Below, piece by piece: positions 1 through 5,847 of a stretch of DNA of 10,320 nt (positions within the stretch are counted from its first letter, which is position 1; each line of letters opens with the position of its first letter). The stretch covers positions 1-10,320 of the forward strand of contig JAGWAK010000041.1 of NCBI GenBank assembly GCA_021296435.1, written 5' to 3'. The notes under the pieces are model-generated. The model was not told the DNA's origin and made no database searches. It worked only from the letters and a program-made list of their open reading frames with translations. The stretch is from Acidimicrobiia bacterium. Its GTDB lineage: Bacteria > Actinomycetota > Acidimicrobiia > Acidimicrobiales > CATQHL01. Made by a program: the position numbers and the translations under genes.

Positions 1-83
1 ACGAGTAGGGTGTGAGATCTCTGACAGGAACTCTCATTTTACTCGTCGATCCGGTGAACAACCATCGTGGCATCTACACCTAG
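1..83. repeat. Left edge inverted repeat, probable end of an insertion sequence
   Basis: This segment is the reverse complement of 10237-10319, with mismatches only at 17 (a here, c in the complement of the other copy) and 79. Similarity stops abruptly after 83. The inner boundary reads CTACA-C-CTAG here and CTAG-A-TGTAG at the right edge, so both copies end at a CTAG tetranucleotide. Within the repeat, ACGAGTA at 1-7 is inverted as TACTCGT at 40-46. A short palindrome, GAGATCTC, lies at 14-21. No transposase is visible because the repeat runs off the window. TG/CA-type ends next to CTAG suggest an insertion-sequence terminus, but the family cannot be named from about 80 bp. Confidence 0.85.
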
Positions 84-93
84 CGACGGCACC

Positions 94-117
94 CGGCGCA
101 GCGGCGGGGCTGCGCCG
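94..117 (-). terminator. GC-rich stem-loop downstream of the DUF3500 gene
   Basis: A 9-bp perfect stem (94-102 paired with 109-117; core GGCGCAGC/GCTGCGCC) with a 6-nt loop begins about 7 nt beyond the stop codon of the leftward DUF3500 gene. There is no U-tract after the stem in the direction of transcription, so it could be a weak or Rho-assisted terminator or a 3' mRNA stabiliser. It separates the gene from the edge repeat. Confidence 0.5.
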
Positions 118-124
118 CGATCCG

Positions 125-1168
125 CTAGTGGTGATCGGACTCCTCGTAGTGGCGCGCCAGCGCGTCGCCTCCGAAGTCGTGCTCCAGGTCCCGCCACACC
201 GAGTGGACATGATTCGCGTCGTTCTGCGTATTGTCGTACTCGATCAGGAAGACCGGGGCGTGAACCCGGTAGTAGTGTCCCTCGCCGGGTTCGAGCGATC
301 CCGCCCAGGCGAAGTGGATGTCGCTCGCCGGAATCTCGTTCTCGACGCGCACCATCCAGTCGAAGTCCGTCGTCGTGTTCCCCACGTATTCGTGCACGAT
401 CTCGAACAGGATCGCCCGCTGCTCCGCGGTCATGGCGTCGGCGGGGAGACCCTCGAACGCGTCGAGTCGCGCCTCGCGGTCGTTGCCGGTGAGGATGTCG
501 CTGGGCGCCTCGGCCGCGATGGTCGCGCGCTCGCGCTGGTCCGGCGTGAAGCTCCGCATCAGCGCCCGGGCCAGGTCTTCCTCCCGCCCCAGCGGCCGCC
601 AGCCCGCCTTCGGGCCCGACGGCACGCGGGCCGGGTTCGCGCCCATGAACGCGGGGCCCGTCACCGTGAGCAAGCCCGATGGCGACGAGAAGTTGAGGGA
701 GAGGTGATGTCCCTCGAACCGCCACGCCCACGGACCTTCCGCCGACGGATCGCCGAAGATCGCGACAAAGTAGTTCTCCGGGTCCCGGCGCTCGGGCCGT
801 CCTTCGAGGAGCCCGAGGATTCGCTCCAGTTCGATGATCGCGCTCGCCTTCAGAAAGCCCTGGCTGCTCATCGCGGCCTGAAGGAGATCGTGCGCGGCGC
901 CGCGCTGCTCGGTCGTCATGTCGGCGAGCGGCAGTCCGTTCCGCGCTCGCGGGACGAAGTGCCAGTTGAAGCGCTCCTCGTCCTCGAGGGAGAAGATCGC
1001 CCTCTCGCGTCCCGCCTCGTCCAGCAGGGAGACGAAAGCCTGCGCGGCGGAGGCTGAGTCCATCTTCGCGTCCGGCTCTCCCCGGACCGCAAGCGCGAAC
1101 GCGGCCATGGGGACGAGCAGGCAGGTTGCCCACGTGACCCGTCCCGCCGTCCGATGCCTGATCTTCAT
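125..1168 (-). CDS. Exported DUF3500 domain protein
   Basis: This encodes a 347-residue protein of the DUF3500 family, whose biochemical function is unknown. Residues 11-28 form a hydrophobic segment after a basic N-terminus (MKIRHRTAGR), consistent with a Sec signal peptide, so the protein is probably periplasmic or secreted. The body carries the family's recognisable blocks: FEGHHLSLNF (151-160), GPAFMGANPA (171-180), FAWAG (286-290), HYYRVHAPVFLIEYDNTQ (298-315), NHVHSVWRDLEHDFGGD (319-335) and a C-terminal HYEESDHH. The clustered His and Asp residues would suit metal binding, but that is inference. The start at 1168 is chosen because AGGAGG lies 4 nt upstream and the signal peptide follows directly. 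An in-frame ATG at 1279 would add 37 residues ahead of the signal peptide. The gene diverges from the ABC importer operon and appears complete. Confidence 0.88.
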   Translation of the reverse strand: MKIRHRTAGRVTWATCLLVPMAAFALAVRGEPDAKMDSASAAQAFVSLLDEAGRERAIFSLEDEERFNWHFVPRARNGLPLADMTTEQRGAAHDLLQAAMSSQGFLKASAIIELERILGLLEGRPERRDPENYFVAIFGDPSAEGPWAWRFEGHHLSLNFSSPSGLLTVTGPAFMGANPARVPSGPKAGWRPLGREEDLARALMRSFTPDQRERATIAAEAPSDILTGNDREARLDAFEGLPADAMTAEQRAILFEIVHEYVGNTTTDFDWMVRVENEIPASDIHFAWAGSLEPGEGHYYRVHAPVFLIEYDNTQNDANHVHSVWRDLEHDFGGDALARHYEESDHH

Positions 1169-1298
1169 CGCTCCTCCTGCGCTCAACACAGCCACGGCCA
1201 CGAACACTCGCGGATTGGCGCCGCCGGCTTCAAGTTGGTCAATCCCAACCGGGGCTGATTGCCATCCCATATTCCGCAAAACAAGGCAGAATCGCCAG
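1169..1298. promoter_or_regulatory. Divergent intergenic region between DUF3500 gene and importer operon
   Basis: This 130-bp gap separates two genes that point away from each other, so it must hold the promoters of both unless the operon starts further upstream. It is locally less GC-rich around 1230-1295. A small inverted repeat, GTTGG (1234-1238) and CCAAC (1245-1249) with a 6-nt spacer, could be an operator half-site pair. I see no convincing -35/-10 pair for either direction. The location is supported by gene order; individual sites are not. Confidence 0.45.
1173..1178 (-). promoter_or_regulatory. Strong Shine-Dalgarno that fixes the DUF3500 start
   Basis: On the minus strand AGGAGG sits 4 nt before the ATG at 1166-1168. 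This consensus site favours the start at 1168 over the upstream in-frame ATG at 1277-1279. Confidence 0.75.
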
Positions 1299-2441
1299 AT
1301 GATCGCGGGTTCCAGCGGCGTGGAGAGCGACCGTCACAGCCAGGCCATGCACGTGGAGTTCGAGGGCGTGAGCAAGAGTTACGATGGCCGCACGCTGGTG
1401 GTGGACGATCTCGACCTCGGCATCGGCAAGGGGGAGTTCGTGACCCTCCTCGGTCCTTCGGGTTCGGGGAAGACGACCATCCTCATGATGCTCGCGGGCT
1501 TCCAGACGGCGACGTCGGGTGCGATCCGCATCGGCGGGCGTTCCGTGCAGGACCTTCCGCCCCGCAAGCGCGGGATCGGGATGGTGTTCCAGAACTATGC
1601 GCTCTTTCCGCACATGACCGTGGGCGCGAACCTGGCGTTTCCGCTGGAAGTGCGGGGCATCGCCGAGGAACGGCGCCGCGAGCGCGTCACGCGTGCGCTC
1701 GACCTCGTGCGCCTCGGCGGCCTCGAGGACCGGCGGCCCGGCCAGCTTTCCGGCGGCCAGCAGCAGCGCGTGGCCATCGCGAGGGCCCTCGTGTTCGAAC
1801 CCGAACTCGTGCTCATGGACGAGCCGCTCGGCGCTCTGGACCGCAGTCTGCGCGAGGAAATGCAGTACGAGATCCGCTCCATCCACCAGAGGCTGGGCGT
1901 GACGGTCGTCTACGTCACCCACGATCAGCAGGAGGCGATGGTGATGTCGGATCGGATCGCCGTCCTCAACGGCGGCCGGATCGAGCAGATCGCCGGTGCG
2001 GAGGGGCTCTACGAGGAGCCGGAACGCGCGTTCGTGGCTCGCTTCATCGGCGAGAACAACCGGCTCCACGGCAGAGTGGCGCTCGTGGAGGATGACCTGT
2101 GCGAAGTGGATGTGGGGGGCGAGCGGATCCGAGCGTTTCAGGTCGCCCCGTGCGGGGTCGGCGACATGGTCACGCTCTCGATTCGGCCCGAGCGGATCGC
2201 GATCAAGCCGCGGGACGGTCTGTATCACAACGAGGTCGAGGCCGCCGTCGAGGACATGACTTTTCTCGGCGACCACCTGCGCGTCCGGGTGGCCGCCTGC
2301 GGCCACCGGGATGTCGTGGTCAAGATCCCGAACATCCTGGGGCACGGCGCCATGATGGTGGGCGACACCGTCCGCATCGGGTGGACCGTCAACGACTGCC
2401 GCGCGCTGGACTTCGAAGGGGAAGAGGAGACCCGCGCATGA
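1299..2441 (+). CDS. ABC importer ATPase, PotA-like (spermidine/putrescine type)
   Basis: This is the cytoplasmic ATP-hydrolysing subunit of the importer encoded by the next five genes. From the 1299 start it is 380 residues, normal for PotA/COG3842 proteins. Visible motifs are Walker A GPSGSGKTT (52-60), the Q-loop in VFQNY (Q98), ABC signature LSGGQ (150-154), Walker B VLMDEP (171-176), D-loop ALD (179-181) and the switch His in VTHDQ (H208). Residues from about 250 onward form a C-terminal regulatory TOBE_2-type domain including LSIRPERIAI (293-302). The start is uncertain: ATG 1299, GTG 1320 and ATG 1347 are in frame, none has a strong ribosome-binding site, and similarity to the family begins at about 1347 (MHVEFEGVSKSY). 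The stop overlaps the next start as ATGA at 2438-2441, indicating translational coupling. Confidence 0.95.
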   Translation: MIAGSSGVESDRHSQAMHVEFEGVSKSYDGRTLVVDDLDLGIGKGEFVTLLGPSGSGKTTILMMLAGFQTATSGAIRIGGRSVQDLPPRKRGIGMVFQNYALFPHMTVGANLAFPLEVRGIAEERRRERVTRALDLVRLGGLEDRRPGQLSGGQQQRVAIARALVFEPELVLMDEPLGALDRSLREEMQYEIRSIHQRLGVTVVYVTHDQQEAMVMSDRIAVLNGGRIEQIAGAEGLYEEPERAFVARFIGENNRLHGRVALVEDDLCEVDVGGERIRAFQVAPCGVGDMVTLSIRPERIAIKPRDGLYHNEVEAAVEDMTFLGDHLRVRVAACGHRDVVVKIPNILGHGAMMVGDTVRIGWTVNDCRALDFEGEEETRA

Positions 2442-3562
2442 CCGGGAGCCACCCGATCCGCCGGCTGCGCGATGCCGTGACCGCGGCGGCCGGCGCCGGT
2501 GCGCTCGTTTTCCTCCTTGCGTGCGAGCCGGCCCGGGGTCCCGAACCGCCCGAAGTGACCTTCGTCACCTGGGGCGGCGCGATCGCGGTGGTGTTCTCCG
2601 AGGGCATCGTGGCGCCCTTCTCCGAGGAGACCGGCGTTCGCGTGGACATGGAAGACTACAACGGAGGCCTTGCGCAGATTCGGGCGCAGGTGGATGCGGG
2701 GAGCGTCCACTGGGACGTCGTCGACCTGGAGATGGCGGACGCGGTGCGCGGCTGCGACGAGGGTCTGCTGGAACCTGTCGACATCGACGCGCTGCCGTCG
2801 GCTCCGGACGGGACGCCGGCCCGGGAGGACTTTCGTGCCGAGATCCAGGGGGAGTGCGCGGTCGGGATGCTGTTCTACTCCACCGTCTACGCATACAACG
2901 AGGAACTCTTCCCCGATGAGAAACCGGCGACGATGGCGGACTTCTTCGACCTGGCGAAGTTCCCCGGCCGCCGCGGCATGCGCCGGGTGCCGCACGTCAA
3001 TCTGGAATTCGCCCTCGTCGCGGACGGCGTGCCGCCGGAGGAGGTGTACGCCACCCTGAACACGCCGGCGGGCCTGGACCGGGCTTTCGCCAAACTTGAG
3101 ACGATCAGGCACGAGATCGTCTGGTGGGAAGCCGGCGCGCAGCCGCCCCAGCTGCTCGCGGACGGGGAGGTCGTGATGAGCACGGCGTACAACGGCCGCA
3201 TCTTCAACGCCCAGGTCATGGAGGGCCAGCCGTTCACGATCGTATGGGACGGCCAGGTGCTGGACTACGGCGTGTGGGGCATCGTGGCCGGGACGCCGCG
3301 GCGGGACGCGGCACGCCGCTTCGTGGAGTATGCGACCTCGGCCGCTTCCATGGCGGAAGTAGGGCGGCGCATCTCCTACGGGCCGGCCCGCCGGTCGGCG
3401 GAACCGCTCATCACGACCCACGCCGCGACCGGCGTGGAGATGATGCCGCACCTGTCCACGAGCCCGCGCAACGTGGCCCGCTCCCTGCGCAACGACTGGG
3501 CGTGGTGGGCGGACAACCAGGACGAGTTGAACGAACGCTTCAGCGCGTGGCTGGCGCGCTGA
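2438..3562 (+). CDS. Substrate-binding lipoprotein 1 of the importer (COG0687/PotD-like)
   Basis: This 374-residue extracellular solute-binding protein delivers ligand to the permeases encoded downstream. The N-terminus is a lipoprotein signal: basic region, hydrophobic stretch 13-28, then lipobox LLAC with Cys29 as the lipidation site. The mature protein has the family blocks VTWGG (43-47), VDMEDYNGGLAQIRAQ (69-84), HWDVVDLEMADAVRGCDEGLLE (91-112), FFDLAKFPGRRGMRRVP (169-185), VWWEAGAQPPQ (228-238), STAYNGRIFNAQ (248-259), IVWDGQ (268-273) and ISYGPAR (312-318). The C-terminus ends in NERFSAWLAR, as in the two downstream paralogues. Its first pocket segment reads TWGGAIAVV rather than the GGSY of the other two, suggesting altered ligand contacts. 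It overlaps the ATPase stop by 4 bp; AGGAGA at 2425-2430 lies 7 nt before the ATG. The ligand is unknown; polyamine-like is a family-level inference. Confidence 0.93.
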   Translation: MTGSHPIRRLRDAVTAAAGAGALVFLLACEPARGPEPPEVTFVTWGGAIAVVFSEGIVAPFSEETGVRVDMEDYNGGLAQIRAQVDAGSVHWDVVDLEMADAVRGCDEGLLEPVDIDALPSAPDGTPAREDFRAEIQGECAVGMLFYSTVYAYNEELFPDEKPATMADFFDLAKFPGRRGMRRVPHVNLEFALVADGVPPEEVYATLNTPAGLDRAFAKLETIRHEIVWWEAGAQPPQLLADGEVVMSTAYNGRIFNAQVMEGQPFTIVWDGQVLDYGVWGIVAGTPRRDAARRFVEYATSAASMAEVGRRISYGPARRSAEPLITTHAATGVEMMPHLSTSPRNVARSLRNDWAWWADNQDELNERFSAWLAR

Positions 3563-3584
3563 AGCGATGAGCAGGCCGCGCCGA

Positions 3585-3598
3585 GGCGGCCGGCCGCC
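3585..3598. repeat. Perfect 14-bp palindrome between SBP1 and SBP2
   Basis: GGCGGCCGGCCGCC is its own reverse complement and lies in the only gap of notable size (3563-3619, 57 bp) inside the operon. An overlapping alternative stem pairs GCCGC (3575-3579) with GCGGC (3586-3590). In mRNA this could fold into a stable hairpin that protects the upstream message or limits read-through, allowing SBP1 to be expressed differently from the downstream genes. There is no U-tract, so it is not a classical intrinsic terminator. Confidence 0.5.
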
Positions 3599-3619
3599 CA
3601 ACCCACTTCCGAGAGACGC

Positions 3620-4750
3620 ATGAACATGAAGAAGAGATCCGGAGCCCACGCGTCGCGCGTCATGGCGCTCGCCGTCCTCGCGGCCGCATCGGCGTTCACG
3701 ATCGGGTGTGGGCCGCAGGCGCCGGAGGGTCCGGCGATCACGGCCGTTTCCTGGGGAGGCTCCTACGGCCGGGCGTATCGCGGGGGCATCCAGATCCCGT
3801 TCTCCGAGGAAACGGGGATTCGGGTGGACATGGAAGACTACAACGGCGGCCTGGCCCAGATCCGGGCGCAGGTCGATGTCGGCGCCGTCCACTGGGATGT
3901 CGTCGACCTCGAGATGGCCGACGCCATGCGGGGCTGTGACGAGGGCCTGCTGGAACCGATCGACATCGACATGCTGCCGCCGGCCCCCGACGGGACGCCC
4001 GCGAGAGACGACTTCTATGCGGAGATGCAGGGGCCGTGCGGGGCCGGGATGCTGTTCTATTCCACCGTCTACGCCTACAACGCCGACCTCTTCCTCGACG
4101 AGAAGCCTGCGACGATGGCGGATTTCTTCGACCTGGAGAAGTTCCCCGGACGCCGCGGCATGCGTCGCGTGCCGCAGGTCAACCTCGAGTTCGCTCTCAT
4201 CGCCGACGGCGTGCCCCTCGACGAGGTCTACGCCGTTCTGCGCACCCCGGAGGGACTGGATCGGGCCTTCGACAAGCTGGACACGATCGCGGACCAGGTC
4301 GTCTGGTGGGAGGCGGGCGCCCAGCCGCCCCAGATGCTCGCGGACGGCGAGGTCGTGATGAGCACCGCCTACAATGGTCGCATCTTCAACGCGCAGGTGC
4401 TCGAGGAGCAACCGTTCGCGATCGTATGGGACGGCCAGCTGCTCGACTACGGCCAGCTGAGCGTCGTGGCGGGCACGCCGCGGCTGGAAGATGCGCTCCG
4501 CTTCGTCCGCTTCGCGACGACGGGAGAATCGCTGGCGGCGGTCGCGCGCCGGATCTCCTACGGTCCGGCCCGCCGGTCGGGAGAGCCGCTCGTCACGACG
4601 CACCTGGCGACCGGCGTCGAAATGGCGCCCCATATGCCCACGAGCCCCGAGAACGCCGCGCGGGCCCTCCGAAACGACTGGGAATTCTGGGTGGACAATC
4701 AGGACGCGCTGAACGAGCGCTTCAGCGCATGGCTGACCCGTGCGAACTGA
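3620..4750 (+). CDS. Substrate-binding lipoprotein 2 of the importer (paralogue)
   Basis: This 376-residue solute-binding protein is the closest paralogue of the upstream one. From residue 41 to 374 they align without a gap, 257 of 334 residues identical by hand count (77%). The signal is basic (MNMKKR), then hydrophobic 14-29, then Cys30 in FTIGC, a plausible but not ideal lipobox because position -3 is Thr. All family blocks are present: VSWGGSYG (43-50), MEDYNGGLAQIRAQ (71-84), DEGLLEPIDIDMLPP (107-121), FPGRRGMRRVP (175-185), VWWEAGAQPPQ (228-238), AYNGRIFNAQ (250-259), WDGQLLDYGQ (270-279) and ISYGPARRS (312-320). Differences from SBP1 concentrate at 48-59, 221-227 and 276-309. Another in-frame ATG lies two codons in, at 3626. 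The last 11 bp overlap the start of the third paralogue. Confidence 0.93.
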   Translation: MNMKKRSGAHASRVMALAVLAAASAFTIGCGPQAPEGPAITAVSWGGSYGRAYRGGIQIPFSEETGIRVDMEDYNGGLAQIRAQVDVGAVHWDVVDLEMADAMRGCDEGLLEPIDIDMLPPAPDGTPARDDFYAEMQGPCGAGMLFYSTVYAYNADLFLDEKPATMADFFDLEKFPGRRGMRRVPQVNLEFALIADGVPLDEVYAVLRTPEGLDRAFDKLDTIADQVVWWEAGAQPPQMLADGEVVMSTAYNGRIFNAQVLEEQPFAIVWDGQLLDYGQLSVVAGTPRLEDALRFVRFATTGESLAAVARRISYGPARRSGEPLVTTHLATGVEMAPHMPTSPENAARALRNDWEFWVDNQDALNERFSAWLTRAN

Positions 4751-5843
4751 CCGGGACGGGCCGCCCCCCGGGCGCGCGTCGGCGTGCGCGGCGCTGCTCG
4801 CCGCGTGTCTCGCCGGGCAGGCCGCGGCCCAGTCGATCACGGCCGTCTCCTACGGCGGCTCGTATCAGAAGGCGAGCACCGAGGCGTGGTTCGAGCCGTT
4901 CGCGGCCGCCACCGGCATCCGCGTGGACGTCGAGGACTTCAACGGCGCTCTGGCGCAGATCCGGGCCCAGGTCGAGGTGGGCGCCGTCCACTGGGATGTC
5001 GTGGACCTCAACGCTTCGGAAGTCACGCTCGCCTGCGACGAGGGGCTGCTGGAGTACATCGATCCCGAGATGCTCCCCCCCGGACCGGATGGGACGCCCG
5101 CGGAGGAGGACTTCATCGCCGGCACCCTCTCCGACTGCGGCGTGGGCGGCGTCGTCTGGTCCACGATCTACGCATATGACGCCAACCGTTTCCCCGGCGC
5201 CCGGCCGGAGACGATCGCGGACTTCTTCGATCTCGAGAAGTTTCCCGGGCGCCGCGGGATGCGCCGCGTGCCCATGGTCAACCTCGAGTTCGCGCTGATG
5301 GCCGACGGGGTGCCGGCCGAGGACGTGTACGCCGTCCTGGACACTCCCGAGGGGCTGGACCGGGCCTTCGACAAGCTGGATACGATCAAGGACCAGGTCG
5401 TCTGGTGGGAGGCGGGCGCGCAACCGCCCCAGATGCTGGCCGACGGCGAGGTCGTGATGAGCACGGCCTACAACGGCCGCATCTTCAACGCGCAAGTGCT
5501 CGAGGGACAGCCGTTCGTGATCGTCTGGGACGGCCAACTCCTCGACATCAACCAGCTGGCCATCGTCGCGGGCACTCGGAGGCTCGACGAAGCGCTGAGG
5601 CTCGTCAGCTTCGCGAGCACCGCCGAGGCGCTCGCCGCTCTCGGCCGCCGGATCTCGTACGGTCCCGCGCGGGAGTCGGCCGCGCCGCTGATTACGACCC
5701 ACCTGGAGACAGGCATAGAGATGGGCCCGCACCTGCCCACGCATCCCCTCAACCTGGCGCGCGCGCTGCGGCGCGACTGGTCCTGGTGGGTGGACCATCA
5801 GGACGAGATGAACGAGCGTTTCAGCGCCTGGCTGGCACGTTGA
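4740..5843 (+). CDS. Substrate-binding protein 3 of the importer (paralogue, GTG start)
   Basis: This third tandem solute-binding protein has 367 residues. It aligns gaplessly with SBP2 (offset 7), 241 of 334 residues identical by hand count (72%), and is the most divergent of the set. It starts at GTG 4740, inside the SBP2 coding end. No ATG is available before the signal sequence, and the frame would otherwise lose its export signal. The N-terminus can be read two ways: a type I signal cleaved near AGQAAA|QS (25-32), or a lipobox LAAC with Cys23. Either would export it, but only the second would anchor it. It shares SYGGSYQ (37-43), WWEAGAQPPQ (222-231), AYNGRIFNAQ (243-252), WDGQLLDINQ (263-272) and ISYGPAR (305-311). 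It replaces the EMADAxRG segment with NASEVTLA (91-98), next to the conserved CDEGLL. Four bases separate it from permease 1. Confidence 0.92.
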   Translation: MRTDRDGPPPGRASACAALLAACLAGQAAAQSITAVSYGGSYQKASTEAWFEPFAAATGIRVDVEDFNGALAQIRAQVEVGAVHWDVVDLNASEVTLACDEGLLEYIDPEMLPPGPDGTPAEEDFIAGTLSDCGVGGVVWSTIYAYDANRFPGARPETIADFFDLEKFPGRRGMRRVPMVNLEFALMADGVPAEDVYAVLDTPEGLDRAFDKLDTIKDQVVWWEAGAQPPQMLADGEVVMSTAYNGRIFNAQVLEGQPFVIVWDGQLLDINQLAIVAGTRRLDEALRLVSFASTAEALAALGRRISYGPARESAAPLITTHLETGIEMGPHLPTHPLNLARALRRDWSWWVDHQDEMNERFSAWLAR

Positions 5844-5847
5844 CGGG

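Noticed and set aside
39..1133. A 364-codon minus-strand frame overlapping the DUF3500 gene and ending in MVVHRIDE inside the left repeat
   Set aside because: It is an alternative frame of the DUF3500 gene with Arg-rich, low-complexity sequence. The shared MVVHRIDE tail arises only because the edge repeat happens to be open in that frame.
918..1298. N-terminal extension of the ATPase back to an ATG at 918
   Set aside because: The extra 127 residues overlap the DUF3500 gene in antisense and have no similarity to the ATPase family, which begins near 1299-1347.
2225..4840. An uninterrupted 871-codon open frame on the minus strand across SBP1 and SBP2
   Set aside because: It lies antisense to two clearly homologous genes. 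Its composition is Arg/His/Gly-rich with no recognisable domain. Such long antisense frames are expected in high-GC coding DNA with strong third-position bias.
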